Assembly (NCBI RefSeq): GCF_958295425.1
Contig: NC_081143.1
Span: forward strand, 29,056,578-29,120,577
Reading direction: 5' to 3'
Source: Solea solea
Lineage: Eukaryota; Chordata; Actinopteri; Pleuronectiformes; Soleidae
Length of the DNA: 64,000 nucleotides
Positions 48,726-58,447 of this stretch are shown here, piece by piece. The stretch's first letter is position 1. The number at the start of each line of letters is the position of its first letter. The notes under the pieces are model-generated. The model ran no database searches. It worked only from the letters and a program-made list of their open reading frames with translations, and was not told where the DNA came from. A program made the translations under genes and the position numbers.

Positions 48726-49590
48726 ACCCGTCCATGTGAGGCTGGTTACTTCCAAACCTCAGACCCCAGGGAGCTGCTCCCTCTCTCTCTCTGACACACA
48801 CATCTATGCACTTTGGCCTAGATGTGGCAAAACACCAAAACAAACACTGCAGTTTGCAGCTAAAGGAAAAAAGAACGGTGGCGTTTAAAAGAAGACATGC
48901 TGAAACTGAACTGTTATCATCTCTCACTAAAATCCATGCAGATCTATCCAACATGAGCTTTTCTTCATTATTCACTCTTCTCTTTTTTTGTCCTTTGCTG
49001 AATCAATGGACATGTGCAGACTCATTTACTTTATAAAATAACTAAAGAAAACAAAGGCTTTATAATTCCTCCTCCCAAACAGTCAAAAGAGAAACTGTTA
49101 AATCTTTATCGCGAATAATCTTGAATTCAAGCTCAAACTTGAAACCTTCATCTGGTAAAAAGTAACCATAGAAACCTGCTGTTTGTACATGTATACATTC
49201 ATTTAACTGCGTCCTGTTCTCTGATGTTAGTTGTTGGTAAACAGTCGTCAGAATGTGGGTCTTTAATCTCAAAGTGATTTTGATTGAAACACACGTTTGT
49301 TATTATGCTTTAAATCATGTTTGTTTATGACAGACACACCACACACCCTGAGATATGACCTCATATGTGGTAACAACAACAACAGAATAAATATTATATA
49401 GAAGAAAAGATAACATTTGTGCACAGAAGAAACACAAAGAAATGGGTCAATTTGGAATTTGCTCTCTTGTGGCAAATGTTGTGGTTTCACTAGTGAAATA
49501 AATGTTGAATAAAACAGAAATAAAGAGTTTCTTACCTGTGTAAACGGTCAGCAGGACCAGGCAGAGCACAAACACCAGCAGCTTCTTCAT
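44598..49590 (-). CDS. c17orf67: Small secreted protein of the C17orf67 family
   Basis: Three minus-strand exons join in frame: 49536-49590, 46166-46254 and 44598-44714, giving 86 residues. Exon 1 encodes a signal peptide (MKKLLVFVLCLVLLTVYT). The next part reads NPVITESLAKQLLRTKR, a furin-type RXKR site, then QKPGHPDEPMREHM, and ends in NWLNPHCYPRCDRN with two cysteines (C74, C78). I recognise this pattern from human C17orf67, an uncharacterised secreted protein; the match is from memory. Support also comes from context: it lies head to head with dgke, as in human. Donors and acceptors are all GT-AG, although the exon 2 donor is followed closely by a (CA)n run on the coding strand. Function is unknown. 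A processed peptide of 49 residues starting with Gln is inferred, not shown. Confidence 0.82.
44745..44862. repeat. AAC/AAT triplet microsatellite
   Basis: Compound CAA, AAT and AATGAT triplet run starting about 30 bp upstream of exon 3 of the C17orf67-like gene (intron 2 on the coding strand). The apparent T- and I-rich ORFs are artefacts. Confidence 0.85.
45310..45690. mobile_element. Truncated interspersed repeats and tails
   Basis: 45310-45430 holds ggatgaataaagttatcc, tgtgccaatctcagctgaca and a second aataaagttatct tail, pieces of common teleost repeats. 45622-45660 holds a minus-strand tail (caagattcaagattctttat). Both lie in intron 2 of the C17orf67-like gene. Confidence 0.5.
46129..46157 (-). 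repeat. (CA)n run next to the exon 2 donor of the C17orf67-like gene
   Basis: A GT dinucleotide run on the plus strand. On the coding strand it is a CA repeat starting about eight bases after the GTAAAG donor. CA repeats close to donors can act as hnRNP L-type splicing elements; that is family knowledge, not shown here. Confidence 0.8.
46620..46810 (+). mobile_element. Second copy of the repeat seen at 1225, with a 9-bp tandem insert
   Basis: A tail with the TCTAA pentamer run (46637-46660) is followed by gttgcctcacagcaaggtca and ggtctgcatgttctacccgt, matching the element at 1225-1605. Its middle has become a (TG)n run and then AGGTCACAC repeated about 4.5 times (46763-46804). Confidence 0.6.
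47470..47512. repeat. (CTG)14 trinucleotide run
   Basis: Uninterrupted CTG run in intron 1 of the C17orf67-like gene. On the transcribed strand it is (CAG)n. Confidence 0.95.
47514..47605. repeat. 92-bp direct repeat, left copy
   Basis: Begins ccgtccatgtgaggctgg and ends tctatgcactttggcct. The same sequence recurs at 48728-48819. Both copies are preceded directly by a CTG run, so the repeat bounds a tandem duplication with a period of 1,214 bp. Confidence 0.9.
47826..48725. repeat. 0.9-kb compound CTG/TTA triplet array
   Basis: About 300 triplets, mostly CTG with TTA and CTA interruptions, often in the order CTGCTGCTGTTACTGTTA. Every frame is open on both strands (poly-Leu, poly-Cys/Tyr, poly-Ala/Val/Thr), which explains several long false ORFs. 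It ends in a pure CTG run at about 48695-48725. It lies in intron 1 of the C17orf67-like gene. Confidence 0.95.
48728..48819. repeat. 92-bp direct repeat, right copy
   Basis: Same sequence as 47514-47605 at an offset of 1,214 bp. The two copies look identical by eye. They diverge after ggcct (ctgcagagcg on the left, agatgtggca on the right). Confidence 0.9.
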
Positions 49591-51477
49591 CTTCTCCTCT
49601 GAGTCTACTCAGCTCTGAGGTCCTGACCAGAGTCCAGAGAATTCTCCACCTTCTCCTCCACGTCACTCACACACACACTGCACCTCCTCCTGTTACTGCG
49701 GAGATATTTCAAATAAGACACAAATCAGTGTTGATGCATTAAACCTGCAAAAAGTGCAAAAAAAAGAGAAAACACATGGAGAAAAAGGGTTTGATAATAA
49801 CAACAATTCACTTTATTACTATTATAAACATAATGTGTATATATATATACATACATATATACACACATACAGTATATAACTGTAGTAACTGATCACCCAT
49901 CATGTCCACTAGAGGGCAGTGCAAGCACAGTCACTGAGCACTGAACATTTTTGATATTTTAAAACAGCGCGCACACACACACACACACACACAGTGAGCT
50001 GTTTGGAGGACCGTCAGTGTCATAAGAGGGAAATACGTCATCGTGCGTCATCCTTTGCGTTTAGGCTCGTGCCTGGTGCGGCACGCGCGTGTGTGAAAGC
50101 ATCCTGAGATTCACTCAACTGCTTTTGTTCCACGCGATGATTAAGGTCGTGAAGGGATTTTGCCACATGGATGAGATGAAACTCATGACGCATGCGCACT
50201 GAAGCCTGACCGTTTGTCTTCTTTTAATCAGAGACGATTAAAAAGTGAGATGTAGAGTGCACGCACTTCCTGGCTCGCTGAATAAACTTGGACCCGGTTT
50301 ATATTTGTGTCAACAAAAATAGAACTGCATATAAATGATATGCAAATATCAAATATAAATAAAAGAATCTGGAAGTTTATATACAACCCATAAATTAGCC
50401 AATTGGTTAAAATCTAGACACATTTATTCGTCCTTGCTTTCAAAATAAAACAACAATTGCATGTTCATTTAATGTTGTTATAATGTTGTTGCTGTCTTTA
50501 TATAATACTTTCATCTTTTTGAATCCTATGTTTAGTTTCTGGTTTTATCACATATTACATTCAGCTGTCAAAGTTTCAAACATGTCACATTTATACTGTT
50601 TGTGTTATTGTATATCTATTATGTATATATGTACATATATATACATATATGTACATTTATTAACATATACATATATATGTGTATATACACACACATATGT
50701 ATATATACACATATGTACATATATGTATATATACATATATGTACATATGTGTGTGTATATACATATGTGTATATACACACACATATGTATATATACACAT
50801 ATGTGTGTATATATACATATATGTACATATGTGTGTGTATATACATATGTGTATATACACACACATATGTATATATACACATATGTGTATATATACATAT
50901 ATGTGTGTATATACACATATATGTATATGTTTATATATGTACATATATGTTTATATACACATATGTACATATATACATACATACATATATAAACATATAT
51001 ATATATATATACATACACATATATAGATATGTACATATTGCATGCTAGCTGCATTTAGCTGCTGTGTCACTTTGAGGAGAAGCAAAGTGTAATCCGTTCA
51101 TATTATAATCTAAGATAAACTTTAAGATACAGTCCAAAAACACAGAGCTGGCAGATTACAGAGGGTTAAACGTGTGCTAACATCTGTACGCATGCGCGTT
51201 TCTCCCGCCCGGTGAGTGACTCATCTCGACATTAAAGTACTCTTTGATGAATGCTAGGTTAGCATAGTTAGCTTGTGGCTCCAGAGGCACCACGTCGTGT
51301 CCGTGTTTACATCTGCTTTCCCCGTAAACCATGTTAATATTTCGGTCAGCATTGGTGTCAACGTCCCGTCTGAGTGCGTGGACATGAGCGTGGCGGAGGA
51401 GAGGTGCTTCGTGTCCCGTGTGTTTACGGAGCTCTCCGCCTTTTCACACACTTCCGCTCGTTAGCGTCGCTCCAGCG
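49591..51477. promoter_or_regulatory. Head-to-head intergenic region of the C17orf67-like gene and dgke
   Basis: The two start codons are 1.9 kb apart and face outward. The left end, 49591-49690, is probably the 5' UTR and promoter of the minus-strand gene. The right end (about 51,180-51,477) is GC-rich and is probably the dgke promoter and 5' UTR; it includes ttctcccgcccggtgagtga. In between lie a (CA)n run (49974-49993), several CpG-bearing stretches (50,030-50,260) and the large alternating purine-pyrimidine repeat at 50615-51040. Confidence 0.45.
50615..51040. repeat. Alternating purine-pyrimidine repeat (TATACACATATG type)
   Basis: More than 400 bp of mixed TATA, CACA and CATATG blocks that is nearly self-complementary over many windows (for example atatatgtacatatatgtat). 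It opens all frames with I/Y/T/H repeats on both strands. Such sequence can form Z-DNA or cruciforms. Confidence 0.9.
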
Positions 51478-53286
51478 ATGAACCAGGAGCGGGATGAGGC
51501 GCAGGACGACAGCGGCTCCCGGGAGGAGTGGACCCTGCTCTTGTGGACTTCTCTGGCCGTCGTCGTCCCGGTCCTCATCACGCTGTGGTGCAGCGTCCAG
51601 CGCTCCAAGCGGAAAACCTACATGAAGGATTTCTTCCGCAAGAGCAAGCACGGCTGGCACTACACGGACCTGTTCACCAAGCCCACCTACTGCTGCGTGT
51701 GCTCGCAGCACATCCTCCACGGCGCCTACTGCGACTGCTGCGGCGTGTGCGCCGACGAGCAGTGCCTGCGCCGGGCCGACCGGAGCCTGCCGTGCAAGGA
51801 GATCATGGCCCCCTCCAGGCCTGGGGGGGGGGGCATGGAGCACCGCTGGGTCCGCGGCAACGTCCCCCTCGCCAGTTACTGTGCTGCGTGTAAACAGCAG
51901 TGTGGGACGCAGCCGAAGCTCTGCGACTTCAGGTAGGACTGCAACGATTAATCATTACTAATCGATTGAACGTTTGAATGTTTTTGTCATGATGAAAACA
52001 AGTCATCTGAGTTTCAGGCATCTTAAATGTGAATGTGGGAGGTCATGGACAAGTGGAAGGGAATTGGGCTCGTAACTGGAGGGTCGGTTGAATTCCCTGG
52101 ACAGGTCAAGGGTCGGGTTCCCCTGAGGTGGATTAAATGCAGGGGTCAAATTCACTTTCACTAATGTGTGTGTGTGTGTGTGCAAATAAAGCTAACTGTA
52201 AATCTAACATAATTCTAGTTTCTTTTCTGCAGTGACACACAAACATTAACATTTGAGTTTGTGGCCTAAACAACGATCAACAGAACATGTTTTACATGTT
52301 CTGTTGATCGTTGTTATGTTCACCACTGTGGTGTAAATAACAACCGTAATTGAATAATGAATCACTGTGATTTTATAATCAATACTTCTTTGTTAAATAC
52401 TGACTTAGAGACTTAGAGACTGCTCTTTCTGTAGTGCTCTTTTCATCTTTTTAAAAAAAAAAAAAACATTTATATACTGTGTATATTAAAATTTTGTATG
52501 CTTGTTATGCACCAATGACACCAGAACAAATTCCTTGTATGTGCAAATCGTACTTGGCAATAAAGCTCTTCTGATTCTGATTCTGATTCTGAAGAAAGCA
52601 TCTTTGTTTGTCACAGATTTGCACAGTAATCATCATTTAAAATTCAAATGAAAATGAGAATAATTATTTAATATCACGATTTCAAAATAGTCACAGTTAT
52701 TGAACATTATTAACAATCGTTCAGCCCAAGCACCGGCTACTCCCAGGTGGTGGGAGGGGCCCCCAAATGAAATTCTGCTTCGGGCCCCATAAAGATTTGA
52801 ACTGACCATTGTGCTTTTGTAAACAGGAAGCTAGAATTAGACTCTTCCTGACTATTTATACAACCCTGTGTCCCTGTGTCCCTGTGTCAGGTGTGTGTGG
52901 TGTCAGTCCACGGTGCATGATGACTGCATGGACAGCCTGGCAGATACAGACGAGTGTGACCTGGGTGAATTCCACTGCCTCATCATCCCGCCTCACTACC
53001 TCTACCGCGTCAACAAACTCCGCCGCCGGCAGCCGGACGAGTTCAGCAAGGTGCCGGAGACTCTGCGGCCGCGCCGATAGTGTTGTGACATGTTCCCGTG
53101 CCGTTTGACGTAATTGTGGTGCTTGTGTTTCTGCAGCTGGCGTCTTCCTGCGGCAGTGGCTGGACTCCAGTGTTGGTCTTGGCCAACACTCGCAGCGGCA
53201 ACAACATGGGGGAGGCTCTGCTGCGAGAATTCCGCACGCTTCTCAACCCAGTGCAGGTCGGTGTGCAGCGTGTGCAGCTTCACTTT

Positions 53287-53320
<34 letters not shown>

Positions 53321-54576
53321 GTGAAACTGCTGTTTCTTGTCGTCGACTCTCCAGGTGTTTGACCTGTCTGAACTGACGCCTGTCAAAGCCCTGCAGCTGT
53401 GCACCCTCCTGCCCCCCGGCAGCGTCCGGGTGCTGGTCTGTGGAGGCGACGGCACGGTGGGCTGGGTGCTGGATGCCGTAGATACCATGAAGCTAAAGGT
53501 GAGACTCAAGAGTCACTTGGTTTTTGGATGACGACATTTTCCTGAAGTGATCACATGTTTACAGATGGATGTTAACCCTTAGTGCTCACGAGACACGGAT
53601 CTGTGCCGCAGGTGCCACCCTCTGTGAATTACTGTGGAACCTTGTGTCTTATTTAAGCGCTCTTGTTATTCTGTGTTATTTTGTGTTATTCTGGGTTATT
53701 TTTTTGTTATTCTGTGTTATTCTGGGTTATTCTGGGTTATTCTGGGTTATTTTGTGTTATTCTGTGTGCGCCTGGAGTCGCTGCAAAATGTTGTCATGTC
53801 CTCGTCATGACAATAAAAGACTCTTGAATGATACACAACTGTTTATACGTCACATCTTCAGTGTTTTTCATCTTCTTATGTGTCGTTGAGTCAAAGTTAT
53901 GATTCATATGAAATATTTACTTATTTAAAAAACAGGAGTATCAATAATTGTGCCTCGTTTTGTTGATAAAACTGAGGCAAGTGAACTTTGAACTGTGACT
54001 TTACAAATTTCACAAATTCAGTCTGATTTTACTCGTTGAGTACTGTGAGTACTGTCGAATACTCTGTGTTTATAAAGTAAAGACACTTCACGTGTGTTCT
54101 TATAGCCTCTGCATATACGTTAAAATAATAATGGAAAAAAAGCATCCTAAATTCTCCTGTTGAGGCCAAACATAGTCTAGCGCCTCCTCCTGTGCACAGT
54201 GAATAATCCAAGTCTTCTGTGTCAGGGTCAAGACCAGTTCCTTCCCAGAGTGACCATCCTTCCCCTGGGGACAGGAAACGACCTCTCCAACACTCTGGGC
54301 TGGGGGAACGGGTATGCCGGGGAAATCCCCGTGGAACAGGTTCTTCGTAACGTCCTCGACGCCGAGGTGGTCAAAATGGACAGGTGAGCGCCGTTTTACT
54401 GTCATAGCAACGACGCAAATCCAGCAAATGACCGAGACTTTTTTGACCAATCGTTGGTCAGTGTTTCTCACCCGGTGAGTTGTGGGACGATACACTTTAC
54501 ACTGGGACTAAAGCTGTGACTGCAGGTGGAAACACGAGCAGTTTATTCAGCAGAACAGTCAAGAATGTACGCAGTT

Positions 54577-54627
<51 letters not shown>

Positions 54628-54898
54628 GAGCAGTCCTTACACTGGGAGAAATGGAGTTTGTAAAGAAATCAAATGGTGTAAATGGATTGTGAGTTCTATT
54701 GGTTCCTGTTAATGACGCACAAACATCATTTTCAGGTGGAAAGTGCAGGTGGCTTCAAAAGGAGCTTATTTCCGAAAACCAAAGGTGAGTTTAACGAGTT
54801 TTCACTTGTTTTTTATCGCGTCGTTCAGGTTCTGTTGTGACCACGTTCAACTGTAATAGAGGAACTTTATTTACTTTCATTCTGTGGATATTATAGTA

Positions 54899-54931
<33 letters not shown>

Positions 54932-57900
54932 GTTTTGTTATGGGTTTTTCTGTGGCTGATGCCAATTTTTAGAAATCAGGGCAGCCAATGACTGATCACT
55001 GATGCCAAATTATTCTTTTTTTGCCCGTTTATTTAACCAATAATCTGTTTAATGATTGTTGTGGGGAGTGAATCAGATCATAATCAGTTGTGTGGTGATA
55101 TATCGCCTTAGAGACGGTTTATAATTGAAATTACAAATAAACATTAATGTTTTTGTGGGTCAGTGTAAAAAATTAAATTGATATTTCAGTGCTCACTCTT
55201 ACTGCAGCTGTTGTGTGAGTGATAATGTCGCGTTGTGGTGTCTTTTAATCATAACAAATTATACTCGCCAGTTATTGAACAACGCTAATGGAATTCTAAA
55301 TAAAGAAAATATATGAACTAAATACTGAATAAATGAAATGTGTCATTTACAATAATTGGCAGTTGAATAAATAACTTTTAACTAAAGTTTATTTTTTAAA
55401 ACTGCAGTAGCTGATAAATATTCCACTCAGGCTGCAACTAACAGTAATTTCACAATTGATGAATCCATCGATTGTGTTCGTTACTCATCGATGATTTGTT
55501 TGTTGTCAGAAAATGTTGAAATGATGACGTTCTAAAATGTTGTGTTTTATCCACAAATGTTAACATTCTTCTTCTTCTCCAGGTTCAGTTCATGAATAAC
55601 TACTTCTCTGTTGGACCCGACGCTCTGATGGCTCTTAACTTCCACACACACCGCGAGAAAACGCCCTCCTTCTTCTCCAGCCGCATCATCAACAAGGTCC
55701 CACCCACTTCCTGGTTCCACATGCTAATCGTGTGCAAATATCTAGTTGTTTTTGAATACCAACACAAACATGTCGCCTGAACTCACCCTACCATGAGATC
55801 ATGTGATCGTGTGATGATGTGATGATGTGATCATGTGATGATGTGATGATGTGATCATGTGATGATGTGATCATGTGATGATGTGTGTGTGTCTGTTTCC
55901 TCAGGCCGTGTATTTCCTGTATGGCACCAAAGACTGTTTAGTGCAGGAATGTAAGGATCTGGATAAGAGGATTGAGGTAAAGTTGTTTTCTTTATGTGCT
56001 AATTATTATTTTATTATTATTTTTTTTGTTTGTACTTGTCAGTTTTCTCCCATTTATCTTTTTCTTGGTTTAGAAACATTGTTTCTTCCTTATTTCTTGT
56101 TTGGTCAGAAACAGCTCACACAAACTACTGTAACATAAAATCAGGACTGTTTTTCTTCCAGTTTTTTCTACTGGTTTCTAGATCTGAAACAATTAATCGA
56201 TGAATAATCTATTACTAATCGGTTTGAAGCTTTTTGTCATGATTAAAACCAGATTTCCGATCTGTTAAATTTCTTAAATGTGAATATTTTCTTCATTTCT
56301 TTGCTCTGGAGAACAAAGAAATCATTAAAAGTCAATCATTTTGATTTGTGGACAAAACAAGACATTTGAGAACATCCTGGTTTCGAGGTTTGATGAATAC
56401 AATCAACATTTTTTAAGATTTTATGACATTTTATGGACCAGACGATTAATCGATTAATCGAGAAAATAATGGACAGATGAATTAGCTGCAGCTCTAGTGA
56501 TTTCTGATATGTGCTTCAGATTTCCATATAATGGTTTAATAATCACAAATAATATCCAAAAGATTAAATGTATAATTATTGAATAATCGCTTCAATATCA
56601 GGTTATGATTTGTTATTTCTGTGTATTTTTGTTATTTATAGATTCATTTGGCATCTGAACGTTCTCATGGATCGTCATGAATATCCTCATATATTCTATT
56701 TTATCAGATATTCTGATTAAAAAAAAAAAACCTTCTAAAACGTTTGACTAAGTTTAAATGAATGAATTACACGTTAAGTAGTAACAATACTGATTGTTAT
56801 TGCTAAATTAGCCAAATGTATAGATCTTCCTCTGCTTTGTTTTCATATTCTCTGCGTCTGCTGATAAAAGTAATACAACTTTATAGTGTATTATAAATGA
56901 TAACGCATATTTTTATTTAAATAAAGATGATTAATATTATTGTTAATATCATTTATTGTAATTGCATTTAATGTCATTTGTTGGAGATTAAAGCCTAAAA
57001 ACTGGAAATTGGGCGGAAATATGCTGTTTGAATGTTTTTAAAATATTGATTTAAAGATAAATATGTTTTCTGACCACAGTTGGAGTTGGATGGGGAGAGG
57101 GTGGCGCTGCCCAGTCTGGAGGGCATCATCGTTTGTAACATCGGTTACTGGGGTGGAGGCTGCAGACTGTGGGAGGGGATGGGGGATGAACCTTGTCCCC
57201 CCACACGGTAAGAATAACATGTTCCCTCAGAGGCAAGAATTTGTCCTCGGTTGTTACTAATGCTCTGCTGCTCTTACTGATGTGGGTAGTACAAGTGCTG
57301 CAGGTCACCATGGCAACCGACATTGATCAGCATTGCCTGTTTCCTGTCTCTCCCCGCAGACTGGATGACGGCCTGCTGGAGGTGGTGGGCGTGTTTGGCT
57401 CCTTCCACTGTGCACAGATCCAGGTCAAGCTGGCCAACCCTGTACGACTGGGACAGGCTCACACTGTCAGGGTGAGACACACACACACACACACACACAC
57501 TTACATTAATCCCTGAAGACTCCGTAGTACTGACCTAATCCTAACCCAAACCTCATACTTATCATTCAACATGTCTTCACCTTAAAATGGATTACTTTGA
57601 CTGTATAAACAAATATAGGTCCCCACAACATGAGGATTACCTGGAACACACACCACACACACAAACACAAACTTGTTTTTATATCTTATTGAGGACACAT
57701 CTTGGACAAGTGTCTAACCTTAAAACCAGGTCTTAACCCTGAAAACGCCCCTCAAAGTTGTGGGGTCCAGACCAAAGGTACTGGTCTACATAAGGACTAG
57801 TGGTCCTGACAAGGTCAGTGTTTATGCCAGAATAAAGGTCCCAAAGAGGACATGAATACACAAGTAAACACACGTGCACTTGCACACACACGAACTGGTG

Positions 57901-58228
57901 ACTGAGATACTGACTCCTAGTGGCAGACGTCCCACACAACACCAGTATTTAACACAAGGATTTGACTGACAGTAGCTTTAGTAATACTCAAACACTGTCT
58001 GTCACACTTCTACAGCTGATTCTGAAGAGTTCCAAGATGCCCATGCAGGTGGACGGGGAGCCGTGGGCCCAGGGCCCCTGCACCATCACCATCACCCATA
58101 AAACCCAGGTCCTCATGCTTTATCACAGCTCAGAGCAGACGGACGACGAAAGCAGCGCCTCCGAGACCGAGAGCCCCACCCCGCACGACTCGCCCCGGCC
58201 TCCGGTGCCAACCTCCGCCCGTGCTTGA
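51478..58228 (+). CDS. dgke: Diacylglycerol kinase epsilon
   Basis: DGK epsilon phosphorylates diacylglycerol, preferring arachidonoyl species, to phosphatidic acid in the phosphatidylinositol cycle at ER and plasma membranes. Eleven GT-AG exons join in frame: 51478-51932, 52891-53050, 53137-53256, 53355-53498, 54226-54383, 54736-54784, 55583-55696, 55905-55976, 57080-57207, 57360-57471 and 58016-58228; 574 residues against about 567 in human. Seen in order: N-terminal membrane segment (18-40), C1A zinc finger (58-106), C1B (122-170), catalytic GGDGTVGW at 275-282 and LPLGTGNDL at 305-313, and the accessory domain with [15 protein letters not shown] and [17 protein letters not shown]. The chosen ATG aligns with the human start; the frame stays open 20 codons upstream but has no ATG. 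An 11-base G run (51823-51833) encodes a Gly linker between the C1 domains and is a likely indel hotspot. Confidence 0.96.
51943..52045 (+). mobile_element. Fold-back MITE-like fragment (dgke intron 1)
   Basis: Contains gactgcaacgattaatcatt, tgtttttgtcatgatgaaaa and cttaaatgtgaatg, shared with the copies at 920 and 56184. Confidence 0.5.
52269..52315. repeat. Perfect 22-bp inverted repeat with a 3-nt loop (dgke intron 1)
   Basis: 52269-52290 and 52294-52315 are exact reverse complements, separated by TTT. The left arm begins aacaacgatcaacag and the right arm ends ctgttgatcgttgtt. No similar perfect hairpin was noticed in the nearby introns. Confidence 0.95.
52480..52600 (+). mobile_element. 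LINE/SINE-type 3' tail (dgke intron 1)
   Basis: Reads ccttgtatgtgcaaatcgta, then cttggcaataaagctcttct and a GATTCT tandem tail. This is a typical teleost retroposon end. Confidence 0.6.
52735..52800 (+). repeat. Interspersed repeat fragment
   Basis: caccggctactcccaggtgg followed by gggaggggcccccaaatg. The inverse (tcccaccaacttggagtagccggtg) is present at 7767-7791, so the two are dispersed copies of one element. Confidence 0.45.
53580..53830 (+). mobile_element. Retroposon-like copy with TTATTCTGGG minisatellite (dgke intron 4)
   Basis: A 10-bp-type tandem of TTATTCTGGG, TTATTCTGTG and TTATTTTGTG (53660-53765) is followed by gagtcgctgcaaaatgttgt and tcatgacaataaaagactct. The same 3' end occurs after the tRNA-Glu-like sequence at 62493. 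Confidence 0.55.
54579..54624. repeat. (CA)n microsatellite (dgke intron 5)
   Basis: Long uninterrupted CA run of about 23 units, likely polymorphic. Confidence 0.95.
54898..54932. repeat. (ATT)n microsatellite (dgke intron 6)
   Basis: Pure ATT triplet run. Confidence 0.9.
55430..55545 (+). mobile_element. Fold-back MITE-like fragment (dgke intron 6)
   Basis: caggctgcaactaacagtaa, then gatgaatccatcgattgtg; a truncated copy of the gctgcaac family. Confidence 0.45.
55795..55888 (+). repeat. GATGATGTGATCATGT minisatellite (dgke intron 7)
   Basis: Tandem mixture of TGATGATG and TGATCATG octamers just upstream of exon 8. Each TGATCA is itself a palindrome. Confidence 0.85.
56184..56505. mobile_element. 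Fold-back MITE, nearly full length (dgke intron 8)
   Basis: One end reads ctgaaacaattaatcgatga. The other reads cgattaatcgattaatcgag and closes with agctgcagctctag, the inverse of the family's gctgcaac end. The interior has cttaaatgtgaatattttct. Longest copy in the window. Confidence 0.6.
57478..57500. repeat. (CA)n microsatellite at the dgke exon 10 donor
   Basis: The AC run starts about seven bases after the exon 10 GT donor, an arrangement like that next to exon 2 of the C17orf67-like gene. Confidence 0.85.
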
Positions 58229-58430
58229 TGCACCTGGAACACAGTGTGTGGTGTGAACGCTCTTCTGTTCCGAGCGCTTTTTCTTTGTTTCAGCCCACTT
58301 TGACTTCAGGCTTCTTTTGCGATGGCACTTCATTTATCTTCCTCTCAGATCTCTGAATATACTTTAACCTTAAAAGCCCAGTGTGTGAACATGTAGGAGG
58401 AGCAGTTAGTGTGTGTTGTGTGTGTGTGGT

Positions 58431-58447
58431 GGGGGGGGGGGGGGGGG
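58431..58447. repeat. 17-base G homopolymer
   Basis: Preceded by a (TG)n run. Probably in the dgke 3' UTR; prone to assembly and replication error. Confidence 0.9.

Noticed and set aside
47423..48975. Long ORFs (poly-Leu, poly-Cys/Tyr, poly-Ala/Val/Thr) on both strands
   Set aside because: All frames are open because the array is built of CTG, TTA and CTA triplets; none resembles a protein.
50483..51054. Overlapping I/Y/H/T-rich ORFs on both strands
   Set aside because: Products of the alternating TATACACATATG repeat.
51418..51477. N-terminal extension of dgke to 51418
   Set aside because: The upstream in-frame codon is GTG, not ATG, and the human protein aligns with the start at 51478.
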